Shown here: one piece after another, positions 14,027 to 25,400 of the stretch
Layout of the letters: each line of letters opens with the position of its first letter
How positions within the stretch are numbered: the stretch's first letter is position 1
NCBI RefSeq assembly: GCF_900090045.1
Contig: NC_041782.1
Span: 1,831,001 to 1,895,000, forward strand
DNA length: 64,000 nt
Direction of reading: 5' to 3'
Origin: Plasmodium malariae
Lineage: Eukaryota > Apicomplexa > Aconoidasida > Haemosporida > Plasmodiidae
Made by a program: the position numbers and the translations under genes
The notes under the pieces: model-generated
Databases searched by the model: none
What the model saw: the letters and a program-made list of their open reading frames with translations, nothing else
What the model was told of the DNA's origin: nothing

Positions 14027-14304
14027 CAGCCTAAACTTCGAACTTCAAACTTGAGACTTTAAACTTCAAAATTCAAATATGTTCATATAATTTTTTTTTT
14101 GTCACGTGGGAAATGTGAGAATGTCGTTTTGTATGCCTCATAAATGCTTCGCTAAATTGAGAAATTTTGACATTTTACGTTACCATATCATTATATTCTT
14201 AACGTCGATGCTTCTATACGTTTTGGCGTTTTTTAATTTTTATAATATTTTTTTTTTTTAATTGTTTATTTTATTTGTGCCCTGTTCATTCGTCTCAGCT
14301 AATT

Positions 14305-14336
<32 letters not shown>

Positions 14337-14426
14337 TTGCACAATCAGCTATGTAGTAGAACTGCGGAAGAGAGGATCTCGGCGGAGGAGGTGAAATCCC
14401 ACCCCTGGGTGAAACAATTCTTATGA
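7573..14426 (+). CDS. ARK2: Aurora-related serine/threonine kinase ARK2
   Basis: Three exons: 7573-13482, 13855-13938 and 14349-14426, both introns phase 0; total 2023 aa. The kinase domain is confined to the C-terminus (about 1752-2023): glycine loop GNGRTGLVF (1762-1770), Lys1784, alpha-C Glu1803, HRDLKPDN with Asp1879, DFG with Asp1908, activation loop RSTFCGTVDYMPPE with candidate phospho-Thr1924. The Aurora-type CGT-DY-PPE signature and AEERIS..EVKSHPWV (exon 3) place it in the Aurora family. Exons 2 and 3 supply the end of the C-lobe. The ~1750-residue N-terminal extension is low complexity with three blocks of tandem peptide repeats. Plasmodium ARK2 acts at the mitotic spindle with EB1 in nuclear division. 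Assignment to ARK2 rather than ARK1/3 rests on size and synteny with YVH1 and SF3B1, so it is partly inference. Confidence 0.92.
8184..8370 (+). repeat. 18-bp coding repeat (MNHMDD-type hexapeptide) in ARK2
   Basis: About ten degenerate units encode Met-Asn-His-Met-Asp/Asn-Asp/Gly hexapeptides, residues about 204-266 of ARK2. Variation is mostly single-base and non-silent, as in slippage-driven low-complexity inserts. Confidence 0.9.
9631..9866 (+). repeat. 18-bp coding repeat (NGRSE[LCR]) in ARK2
   Basis: About 13 units of AATGGAAGAAGTGAGNNC encode Asn-Gly-Arg-Ser-Glu/Asp-Leu/Cys/Arg, residues about 686-764. The last codon alternates CTC, TGC and CGC, so cysteine recurs at regular spacing. 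Confidence 0.92.
10837..10960 (+). repeat. 9-bp coding repeat (NDR / SNI / SNR) in ARK2
   Basis: AACGACAGA and AGCAACATA/AGCAACAGA units encode Asn-Asp-Arg then Ser-Asn-Ile/Arg tripeptides, residues about 1088-1129. Confidence 0.9.
13483..13854 (+). other. ARK2 intron 1, with tandem repeat
   Basis: Donor CAG|GTGAGC and acceptor preceded by about 20 T then AG. From about 13555 to 13815 it is filled with an imperfect ATATACATATATACGTACATGT-type repeat. The exon 1 frame stays open to 13638, so an unspliced transcript would encode a kinase cut off inside the C-lobe. Confidence 0.88.
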
Positions 14427-15106
14427 GTTGGTATAGACATCCAAAAAAGTACAGTCCAACAAATATGTATATATATGTATTAACTCGTGCTTTTGCACCT
14501 ACAAGGAAAAACAAGTGTCTAAGGCAAATCGCACCTTGTGTTGTATAGGTGTATCGTTGGCTTTTTCGGCAGGGCATAAAATATGTGTACATTTGGATGT
14601 GTATGTATGTATGTGTTTACGTAAATATCACTAATGATGGACCGAAGGGTATAATACCATATATATACATATATGTATGTATGGCCTTTTATGCTTCCCC
14701 CTGTTTTTAACTAATACGTGTGCGCTTTCTTATTTTTTAATTTACTTTTTCGTTTGTTTTGTACTATTTTGTACTAATTTGTACTATTTTGTACTATTTT
14801 GTACTATTTTGTACTAATTTGTACTAATTTGTACTAATTTGTACTATTCTGTATTATTTTGTATTATTTTGCATCATTTTGTATTATATTATTTCATTCC
14901 ATTTCACTTTTTCAATATTATTCATCTGGCCCCAGCATTATAAAACATGATGTTCTTCTCTGCGTGCTTGTATATCCTCCTTGCCAATAATTTTTTCCTC
15001 TTTTTTTTTTTCCCTTTTTTGTATATACACATTTTTATATGAATGAAGGTGTATTCATTTCTGAAGGCTTTTTTTTTTTTTTTTTTTTACTATTTTACTA
15101 TTTTTT

Positions 15107-15146
<40 letters not shown>

Positions 15147-15431
15147 GGACTTTTTGAATATATGCCCTTTCCGATTTTCAATCTTCTATCATGTTTCATG
15201 TTTTTAATAATTAATTTTACATTATTTTGGGCTAGTCTTCATTAATTTGGGATAATTTTCACTAATCTGCGTTAATCTGCGTTAATCTGAGTTAATCTTC
15301 ATTAATCTTTATTAATTTTTTTTTTTTTTTTTTTTGTGGGTAAAATTACTGAGCAGTCAAATTAAATTAATACTTCATCATATGTACATGTGTGTATACC
15401 TTTTTTAATTAGAAAATTTTCAACCTTTAAA
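14427..15431. other. 1.0-kb intergenic between two + strand genes
   Basis: No gene seen. It contains a 10-bp tandem repeat TTTGTACTAT/TTTGTACTAA (14755-14862), long T tracts at 15070-15142, and CACTAATCTGCGTTAATCTG-type imperfect repeats near 15250-15320 just before the next gene. Confidence 0.75.
14755..14862 (+). repeat. 10-bp tandem repeat TTTGTACTA[AT]
   Basis: About ten copies, decaying into TTTGTATTAT and TTTGCATCAT variants to 14890. It lies directly downstream of ARK2. Confidence 0.9.
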
Positions 15432-16106
15432 ATGAAAATATATCATTTACTCTTTTTATTAATGATAACACATTTGATCAGTACTTGGAGTGATCCGATA
15501 AATGAACGCGGTAGTGGAGATATTGCTAACCGCGATTTTGAAAAAGACATGGAAGAGTTAGACCTTAGCGGGTTAGAGGATGATATAGAAAGTAAACTAA
15601 CTTTTAAATCCTCTACAGCGTCATAGTTCGTTTGTGCATGTAAAATTTACTCGCAATTAAGTTTGCCATATATATGTAAATATGTGTATGCACATACGTA
15701 CATATACAAATGCGTATCCACACGTATATATATACACACACAAACACAACTGTAATATCTGCAAACAATGTACTTGCCGTGTGGCAGACATTGAAGATAT
15801 AGCTTACAAGGACTCCTACAATTACATTACTCAGATATACCTTTATGTCAGAGTGGACAACGAATACGTGAGCGCACACTTGCAAAAAAGCGCATATACA
15901 TACATGCATACCGCCCCACATGCGCATAACTGAACGTATAAAATAATGAGGGGCATGTGCACATGTGTCTTTGAGCAAGCTCGCGTAAATGAGCACACCG
16001 GTTTGCTAGTTGAAGATCTAGCGGACGACTTCTTAAACGTTTTTCTACATTGATTGTGAATTACATAAAACTATTTTTTCATTAAACGTATAACGACTTT
16101 TCAACC

Positions 16107-16146
<40 letters not shown>

Positions 16147-16886
16147 AAATATTTAAATCATCTGGAGCTTATGAAACTGGGAGAGAAGTACATGACCTTA
16201 TTACAAAATGCGATGCTTCATGTTCAGCTTAAGAAAACAGGGGCAGGAATATTTACGTGCTTTTACGAAAATAAAGGTTAAAATGAAATGGTGTAATATC
16301 AGCGAATACTTAACTTGCTTTATTCTTTATTTTGTTTAGTGCTATTTTGTTTAGTACTATTTTAATTTGTTTCGTTTTGTTTTATTTTGTTCTGTTTAAT
16401 TTTTTTTATTTTTTCCTTATGACTGTTCCTTTTAAGTCTTCCCCAAATTATATTCGTTTCATTGAGTTTAATTTTTTTTACATATTACTTAAATGTTTCA
16501 TCAAAATTGATCATTTTTTACTTTTCGAAATATTCCCATAGCTGTAACTGAAGATCTAGTTACTTATTTTTTGATACAAAAAGAGATTGATTTCTTGGAA
16601 GTAGGTTTTGACAAAAGGTTTCCAGGTAAGAAATATGATTATTTTTTGTCACCTGCACAATTATCTATACACGCAAAAATTACCTGAACAGTTCAGCTAA
16701 AATGCATTTTGTATTGTTTTACATCATTTTGCCTTATTTTGCCATATATTACCTTATATTTCCCTATTTTGTCTTATTTTGTTTTTATTCGTTTTTCTTT
16801 TTTTAAAAAAAGAAGGAAGAAGTTCCCCCATCGTTGACTCCGATATGAGAATAAAATTGTTGGACATGAAAAATGAAGAATTATAG
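15432..16886 (+). CDS. Five-exon secretory-pathway protein of unknown function
   Basis: Reconstructed exons: 15432-15591, 15788-15867, 16144-16276, 16542-16625 and 16813-16886; phases 1, 0, 1, 1 close exactly and give 176 aa. The final acceptor could also be 3 bp later (one residue fewer). The N-terminus is a clear signal peptide, MKIYHLLFLLMITHLISTW, followed by an acidic stretch (EKDMEELDLSGLEDDIE). The middle contains YNYITQIYLYVRVDNEY and LMKLGEKYMTLLQNAMLHVQ, likely helical; the end is KLLDMKNEEL. There is no second obvious membrane segment and only one cysteine, so it is probably a soluble ER or secreted protein. I do not recognise the family. It lies in tandem after ARK2 and convergent with YVH1. 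Every intron has a GT donor and an AG acceptor. The combined phase match makes the model likely; function is unknown. Confidence 0.78.
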
Positions 16887-16891
16887 AGGAG

Positions 16892-16928
<37 letters not shown>

Positions 16929-17044
16929 CGTTTGGTTATGTAACTTTTGGCTAGCTTCACTTGAGGAACTGCACACCACACAGATTGAGAGTTCACGAGT
17001 TTAAACTTTTTTAGCCTTTTTACTGTTGGTTCATCATAAATGCA

Positions 17045-17094
<50 letters not shown>

Positions 17095-17437
17095 TTACGT
17101 GCCTGTTTATGTAGCTATTTACGTATATGTTTATTTAATTAAACATTTATTTGATTACCTATTTGCTTATTCACTTGATCATTCATTTGATTACGTACTT
17201 TCTCATCTGATCAATTATTTGATTACGTACTTACTCATCTGATCAATTATTTGATTAGGTATTTGCTTATTCAGTTGATTACTTATTTGTCTGTTTTCCA
17301 CTTTTTTGAGAAAGCACAAATTTTTCGAAAATGATCTTAACGCATGTGTAACATAAAAAAAAAATAGTAAAACACAATTTTTTTATTTAATTCATTTGTA
17401 AATTATATTTCCTTTTCTTGAATTACATTGTTCTTGT
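16887..17437. other. Convergent intergenic region
   Basis: Lies between the secretory protein gene (+) and YVH1 (-). It contains a poly(A) run at 16892-16924, an (AT)n tract at 17049-17090, and ATTTGATTACGTACTTACTC-type degenerate repeats around 17150-17285. No exon or RNA gene seen. Confidence 0.75.
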
Positions 17438-20088
17438 TCAAATAGTATTAATGCGCATGCGATCAACGTTTGATGTGTTTACCTGCAAATAGGAGGAATA
17501 AATAGACTGAAGAATTTTTTTTTTTTTTTTTTTAAAGCTTACTTGTTGGTCTTAATGACGAATTATGTGCATATATACAAGCATACATATGTCAATATAT
17601 GCACATACACACGGACCGATAAACTAACCATAAAAGCGGGAATTTGCAGATAACCACATGAACAACATATGCCGTTCCATGACCACTTGCCTAGTTTTAT
17701 GTTACACTGACAAAAAAAAAAAAAAAAAAAAAAAGCAAGAATGTAGTCATGCGGTCATATAAATATACAAATATGCAAACGTACGAACTATGCCCATTTT
17801 GACATGTCGAAAAATTGTTCTTGTTAAGTTATATAACATTAGCATTAGGACAATAAAGCACTCCCTTTAAGGTGCCCTCCGTTAACAGCCATTCCTTCTT
17901 CTCTATAAAAATGCTTGTGCAGCAATTGCCATACTATTTAAAAGGAAAAAAAAAAAAAATAAAAAAAAAAAATAAAATATATGACAATGATGATACTCAC
18001 GAATGAGAAATGCAGTTGGGGCTACAATATAATTCCATTTTTGTTCATACAATAAACTAATTTTCCTTTTCTATTTCCTTACGTTTTTCTTTATTTTGCA
18101 CTTGTCTAGATCATGTTCAATGATGTCGTTATCACTGAAGAGAGCATATCTGCAAAACCTGCAGAAAAGGGGGGTATGAGTTTAAGCTGAGTAAAATTTT
18201 AGTCGTAGCGCTGCCATATACATATAAATCCATACACACATAATATATATATGCATGCACGTACGTGCCATGGCGGAAGTGGGAAAATTTTACAAACATT
18301 TCAAAGCAGAATGTAGAAAAATTCGAACACGTAATTTGTGAACTTACTTGCACCGAAACTTGTATGTGGGCTCTTTTTCGTTTTTTAAATTGAACAGCTT
18401 TAAATCTTCAAGAAATTTTCTATCAAATTTTATTTTTTTATATGCATTGTGGAACTCTGTACTTCCCTTTGATAGATTAGATATGCGTGGAAGACAATTT
18501 TGTCGTTTCAAAAAATGCAGAAGAAAAAATGAAAAGTGTTAATGTAGTTATTATAGGGGAAGGAGCATAAGGATAAGTGGAATTACCGCGAACTCAATAA
18601 AATAAATAAAAAAAAAAAAAAAATGAAAAGTGAAGAATGAGAAGAATGAGAAGAAATAGAAGAACGCGAAGAACGTAAAGAACATGAAGATGGAGAATAA
18701 AAAATAAAAAAACGTAAGGATAAAATACGAAAAAATGAACGTATGAAAGGACGAAAAAGCAAAACTAAATAAAATTAAAGACGGGTCTCTTGTTACAATC
18801 TGGGCTTTCCTTATTTTAATTTTTTTTTTGTGGTTACATCTAGTGTGTAATTCATCTTTTCATAAAGAAGGAGTTGTCGGTAAAAGTTTTCATTCGGATG
18901 AGCAAAGGGGTATTTACTCTTGAGGATAGACAAGTTTTTGTTGATTCCTTTTTTATTTTTTTTAGAAACATATGATAAAATAATGGAAGAACAACGAGAT
19001 ATTCCAGCCATACAATGAACAAGTATATTTTTATTCTCTGAAATTATATCATCGATAAATGCATGTGCGTTTTCTATATGGTCTAGTATATTTTCATCAA
19101 ACGTGTCTAGTATGTTTATATACATATGTTTCATTTTGTATATATTATTAATGGAAACTGTTTTTTCCTTTTCCCTTAATGATTTATTTAGTTCACACAC
19201 ATTTTGTATCATTCCTTCTGTGGCTCCGTTTATGGCTGCGTTTGATGTTGAACCTGTTGCTGCTTCTCTGCCTGCGTCTTCCTTTGAGTTGTCTTTGTAA
19301 CTAACCGGCTCTGAAGGTAAATCTTCTTTAGCTATCTGTTCTTTCAAAACGTCTTTACTTTTCATAATTCTACATAACTTTTCATTCTTCTCGTTCTGAT
19401 TATTGTCATTAGGACATTCTTCCACTTTTTCGTCCTTACACAAGTATAAGTCGTCTTTCTCTTCTACCAATGCCTTCACTTCTTCTCCCTTTACTTGAGT
19501 ACTTCCTTTTTCGTTATCTAAGTCTCTTTGCCTTTTTGTGGGTCCGTAGTCAATTTCGCTTTCCTCTGCATTAACAACATAATCAATTTCAGTATCATCA
19601 CTTAGGTGAAGCATTGCCTTTACATAATCATTGATCGTACTATTATCAAGTTTGCTATTTAAAATTTCGTATGGATATACTATGTAGTCGTAGTGAGCCG
19701 AGGTACTGGAAACTAACTCTTGTGAATCATCCCTTAAATGAGATGGAGTTGTATGATCCGTATTCTTCTCATCGCCATCATTACAATCATCATTACATTT
19801 TAATGTTACAGCATTTCCATCATTTCTACTATTTGCAGGAATGTCATTTGAATGTTCATCTCCTACAAAATTATCATTTATATTTCTTAACAATTCGCTT
19901 TTGCAATTTATAAATTTGTCTTTGTAAAATACTTTATGTTTTTCATCGGCATTATGATGGCACCATTCAATGCTCTTACACCCAAAGCAGGTAAGAACAC
20001 CACCGATGTTTAATTTTATTAGTTGATATATTTCATTTGCGTTGTATACATTGCTGATGTATATCTTATCAAATACCTTAACAATCAT
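17438..20088 (-). CDS. YVH1: YVH1 dual-specificity protein phosphatase
   Basis: Six exons on the minus strand: 20088-18838, 18466-18348, 18158-18083, 17933-17838, 17706-17629 and 17482-17438; phases close and give 554 aa. Exon 1 holds the phosphatase: an N-terminal strand/helix segment (1-45), a 260-residue low-complexity insert, then candidate general acid Asp328 and the signature VHCMAGISRC with nucleophile Cys359 and Arg365. Exons 2-6 rebuild the YVH1 zinc-binding C-terminus: RCKFCRYALFSDNDIIEHD, CCTSIFIEKKEW, LYCPNANCNIKLGKWSW, then GICCSCGYLQIPAFM. These line up with human DUSP12. P. falciparum YVH1 is reported to bind zinc and to interact with the nuclear protein pescadillo, linking it to ribosome biogenesis. 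The residue after the catalytic Arg is Cys where most family members have Ser. Exon 1 alone misses all the zinc cysteines. Confidence 0.92.
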
Positions 20089-21202
20089 CCTTTTGCACGT
20101 TTGCAGATATTCAGTTTTGCAGTTTCTACGTACTTTTTTCCGTTTCTCTACGCAAGCTTACACACCTACACACATTCATATACATATGTACATATGCGCG
20201 TGTTAATGGGCATCTATACGCCTGCACAACAACACACATATAACTCCACTTATATAATGCTAAATGGTGGGTGTTCAGAAATTACGCAGTTTTATATATT
20301 ATGGTCTAACAGGACTACCACTGCTTTACGGCAAGAAAATTTATTGCTTGTTTGTTGTTGAATGGATTGGGGAGGGGGGAGTGAAAAAAAAAAAAAAAAA
20401 AAGAAGCAATTACATATACATATATAAGTAATATACACGTACATACAAATATGTGTACACGTAGGAGTTCTCTCCTTTGATAATTATAAATAATTTTCCT
20501 TAATTTATATATTTTTTTAAAAAAAAAAAAAGTTAAAAAGGTTTAGTCGTGTTATATTAGGAGCTTCACATTGGAATAAACAAAAAATAATTGTTATATA
20601 ATGTCCTTTTTCGTAATTTAAAAGCAGTTTTATTTCATGTACTTAAAAAAAAAAATAGCCCTGCGGATATTGAGAAAAGGGTCGTCAACGCGTGCAAATT
20701 GGGTGGAGGGGGGTAGATGATTATTAATGGGCGAGCAATATATGTGTACCCCTATGTATGTATACACATATATATATATATAGACTACTATATGCAAAAA
20801 ATAGTATCTTTGTCACTGTTAAAAGGTAAGCGTACAAGAGGAATAATACTTATACATGTGCTTATACATGTTCGTATACACATAAACATACAAACATACG
20901 CGCATACAAGCAAACATACATATGTATATATACTAGTACATAGGAGCGACCATGTCAACTAGTACATGCCGCACTTTTTCATTTCTTCCCCTAAATTGAA
21001 GTTCTTTTGCACGTATTATAAATAAGCTTATACAAAATGAAAATATTCAGTTTTCATATACATCCCTTTAATTGATTTCTTCATATGATTAATAATTACA
21101 TATACATATGTTTTTAATTATGTATTACCTACTAGGCTTGTAAAAATATGGTTAAGGTGTAACTCTTTTTTTAACAGGTTTATTAATTATTTTATTTATT
21201 TG

Positions 21203-21233
<31 letters not shown>

Positions 21234-21429
21234 TATCACCCACAACGTTGAAATTTTTTTTTTTTTTTTTTTTTTATAAAATCGTCATGCATATAATATT
21301 TTAAGTAAAAATTTATTTTTCTTTTTGCAAGAATAGTAATTAATTATGATGCTGTTAAATATTTGACCATATTTATTTTTTTAAATTTCCTATGTAGTAT
21401 TATTTTTTTTTTTTTTTCTCCCAAAAAAG

Positions 21430-21540
21430 ATATATACGAATATGTATATACGAATATGTATATACGATATGTATATACGAATATGTATATACGAATATGT
21501 ATATACGAATATGTATATACGAATATGTATATATAAATAT
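21430..21540 (+). repeat. 14-bp tandem repeat TATATACGAATATG
   Basis: About eight copies, one shortened by a base (13 bp), continuing into degenerate TATATAAATATG units to about 21615. Confidence 0.9.
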
Positions 21541-22144
21541 GTATATATAAAATTGTACATGTAAATATATATGTATTTATAAATACATATGTACATATAA
21601 ATATATATGTATACGTATGTTAAAGTAAATATTCGTATATAAGTACGTATATTCATATTATTACTTACAAGCATGAACATGCTAATGGGAGTATATTCAC
21701 TTGAGTATTCTTGGATTTTATTTTAATTTATTATTTCATGCTTTTTCCCCCCCCCCCCCCTGTTACTTGTTAGCTTAACGTATAAAAAAGAGTTTAGAGG
21801 AATTCAAAACGGGCATTTGCTAGGAGCTCAAAAGTGTACAAGCTACTTGAGGTGAAAATATTAGGGAAACCTACTACAATATGCATAGTAATATATACAA
21901 ATTTGCGCATTTATACGTATAAACGTGAGTGTAAACGTATATGTAAATAGTAACGAACGTGTAGCATGTACACTGCGCAAAGTATTCATAATACGAACCG
22001 TATATAAATAGATATACATACATATATGCGTGCATATATACGTACATGCATACGTACATAAATTGCGGAGAGGTTGAAAAAGCAAATGTGAACGTGCTAT
22101 GCAGGATAGGTACCTAGTCACAAGGATTATTAACTACATGTATA

Positions 22145-22380
22145 TGCACGTACATATGTAAGAATATATGCATGTACATATGTAAGAACATATGCATGTA
22201 CGTATGTAAGAATATATGCATGTACATATGTAAGAATATATGCATGTACGTATGTAAGAATATATGCATGTACATATGTAAGAATATATGCATGTACGTA
22301 TGTAAGAATATATGCATGTACATATGTAAGAATATATGCACGTACATATGTAAGAATATATGCATGTACATATGTATGCA
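22145..22380 (+). repeat. 24-bp tandem repeat with 48-bp higher-order period, about 10 copies
   Basis: The unit is CATGTACATATGTAAGAATA plus TATG. In much of the array, copies alternate between TACATATG and TACGTATG, giving a 48-bp dimer period. It ends about 85 bp upstream of the SF3B1 ATG, so it lies in the promoter or 5' UTR. The 24-bp unit creates 8-residue repeat ORFs on both strands that I do not consider coding. Confidence 0.95.
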
Positions 22381-22465
22381 TGGCAGCACGCGTTTATAAT
22401 ACAGACGCATCGTTCAAATTTTTCGCGCAAGTAATTTGTTTTCGCACACTTCGAAGCAATATATA

Positions 22466-25400
22466 ATGGGATCGAAGAGAAATGAACTGGACAGGAAGGA
22501 CGTGTATAGAAATTTAAACTACAGCAACGAGAAACTAAATGGAGGTGATATTAAATATGTAAAGGAAATAGACCCAATACTGAATGACGATTATGGAGAT
22601 AGCTTTTCGAACTATAGGAGTAATAATAAGGATGTAAATATAAGCAAGTTAAAAAACGAAATAATACAAAATGAGTTATTAAATAATGATGATATAAATG
22701 ATGTAAGCTTAGGTTTAGTAAAAGATAAATCCATAAAAAAAAGAGAAAATGAATTTCAAAAAAAAAAATATGATTATATATTATCACCAGGAAGAGCAGA
22801 TCCTTTTTCGGACAAAAGCCCTTCCCCTGAGGAAAGGACTTATGTAGATGTAATGCAAGAAATACATAATGAGGGGAAAAGGAACAAAATTATTCATGGT
22901 AAAAAAGGTAGTGCAAGTGGTACTACAACTAACGAAACGAGGAAAAAAAAATTAAGGTGGGGATATACAGAAGGAGAGCATACCATCAATAAGACAAATG
23001 GCGATGGAGTGGATACATCCATGTATTATACTGGAATAGCTACTATTGCCAGTGGTGATGCTGGGAGCAATGATACTGGCTCCGTTACTACTGGTACCGC
23101 TGCTACTGGTACCGCTGCTACTGGCCCCACTTCTTCTGACCCCGTTACTGCAAGGCAAAAGGGGGAAGGCAGTGGCTTGAGGAAAGAAAGTACGAAGAGC
23201 AAATGGGATTATGTAGAAGAGGAAAATAGTATAAATTTCGGGAGCATGCCAACCCCAGCACCCAGCAAGTGGGTAGACACACCATTTATATTAAATGATG
23301 GTAATATAAAAAAAAAAAAAATTTCGAGATGGGATAAAATAGGCGAAGGCAGTGCAGCAGATAATACAGGCGCCAGTGATATGAAGACACCAAAGATAGC
23401 TATCCTAGATGCCAATAATATTAATAAGAACAGAAATAATATTAGTAATAATAACAATAGTAGTAATAATAATAATGTGTTGGGTAGTACGCCATACATA
23501 ATTACGAATAATAATGGTACAATCATTAATACACCTTATATGGGTAATCATACGAACATGTTTACTCCTATGGCTACGGGTTTGTCGTCTTCATTACAGG
23601 GTGACTCACTTATTAAGATGAAAATAAAAAATGAAATGGATGTTCGAAATAGACCTTTAACAGATGAAGATTTAAATGAATTGCTACCTTCTGAGGGATA
23701 CGAAATTGTGAAGCCTCCAGAGGAGTATGAAACTTTACGGAAAAATAAATTAAAGGCCATGTTTAAAAGTATGGCGGGAACACCTCTACTCTTAAGTAAT
23801 AACAGCGCTGCAGGAAGGAGCGGCATTATTAGCACGAACCAAATGCTCAGTGTGAACAACGTTACTGTTAGTAGCAGTGGTGCTACTGATACCTTCCCTG
23901 GTAAGAACGCAGGATTGCAAAATGACAGCATGAGTGCGATTGGCGGTATTGTAAACAACTTGGTGAGTACACCTTACGAGAGCAAAGAAAAGGAGATGGT
24001 ACAAACCCCATATATGAATAACAATATGCAAAGTACTCTTATTAACACGCCCTTCTATGATATACCTACTGTTAATAATAACCAACAAGAGGAAGAAACA
24101 CATTATAGTAATATTATGCAAAATAAATATTTCGAGATTAATAATCCACAGGTTTTAAGTGAGTTAAAATATATACAACTAAAGGATGAAGATTATATTT
24201 ATTTTAATAAATTATTTCAAAATGTGAATGAAGAAGAGCTTTCACAAGACGAGTTAAAAGAAAGAAAGTTCATGTTATTATTATTAAAAATAAAGAATGG
24301 TACTCCATCAATACGTAGAACAGCATTAAGAGCTATTACAGAAAAGGTAAAGGAGTTAGGACCAGAAACATTATTTAATTTAATATTACCATTAATGATG
24401 CAAAATACGTTAGAAGATCAAGAGAGGCATTTATTAGTAAAGGTAATTGATCGAATTTTATTTAAACTAGACGATTTAGTAAGACCATATGTACATAAAA
24501 TATTGGTTGTTATTGAACCTTTATTAATAGATGAAGATTATTATGCAAGAGTAGAAGGTAGAGAGATTATTAGTAATTTAGCCAAAGCAGCAGGGTTAGC
24601 TACAATGATAGGTATAATGAGACCAGATATTGATCATCCAGATGAATATGTTCGTAATACAACAGCAAGAGCTTTTGCTGTTGTTGCTTCAGCACTTGGA
24701 ATACCATCTTTGATATTATTTCTAAAGGCTGTTTGTCAATCTAAGAAGAACTGGGAAGCAAGACATACAGGAATTAAAATAGTTCAACAGATAGCTATTT
24801 TGATGGGTTGTGCTGTACTTCCTCATTTGAAACAATTGGTTAATATAATAGCACACGGTTTACATGATGAACAGCAAAAGGTACGAACAATCACTGCATT
24901 GGCATTAGCAGCATTAGCTGAGGCTGCAGCTCCATATGGTATAGAAGCATTTGATTCTGTACTTAGACCACTATGGAAAGGGATAACAGAATATAGAGGT
25001 AAATTACTTGCTGCCTTTTTAAAAGCTATAGGATTGATCATACCGTTAATGGATTCATATCATGCAAATTATTACACAAGAGAAGTAATGATTATATTAA
25101 TTAATGAGTTCAATTCACCCGATGAAGAAATGAAAAAAATTGTCTTAAAATGTGTTAAGCAATGTATACAGACAGAAGGAATTGAAAAGGATTATATTAA
25201 TCAAGAAGTTGTTGACCCTTTTTTTGAAAAATTTTGGGTAATGAGAAATAGTAATGATAAAAGAAATTTTAACTTGATTGTAGAAACAACCGTCGAAATT
25301 GCTAACAAAATTGGAGGTGCTCTTGTTATATCAAGAATTGTTGATGACTTAAAAGATCCATCTGAACAGTACAGGAAAATGGTAATGCAAACTATTCAGA

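Larger units (their letters stand above)
20089..22465. other. 2.4-kb divergent promoter region of YVH1 and SF3B1
   Basis: No exon seen. It holds poly(A)/(T) runs, a 14-bp repeat (21430-21540), a run of 10 C at 21750-21759, and a 24-bp repeat ending about 85 bp before the SF3B1 start. It must contain both promoters. Confidence 0.75.

Noticed and set aside
18811..18837. C-terminal tail VTTKKKLK of the unspliced YVH1 exon 1 frame
   Set aside because: It is intron sequence after the GAT|GTAACC donor; splicing restores the conserved zinc domain.
22114..22430. Regular 24-bp repeats that could suggest a CRISPR array
   Set aside because: There are no unique spacers between units, and the genome is eukaryotic; it is a simple minisatellite.
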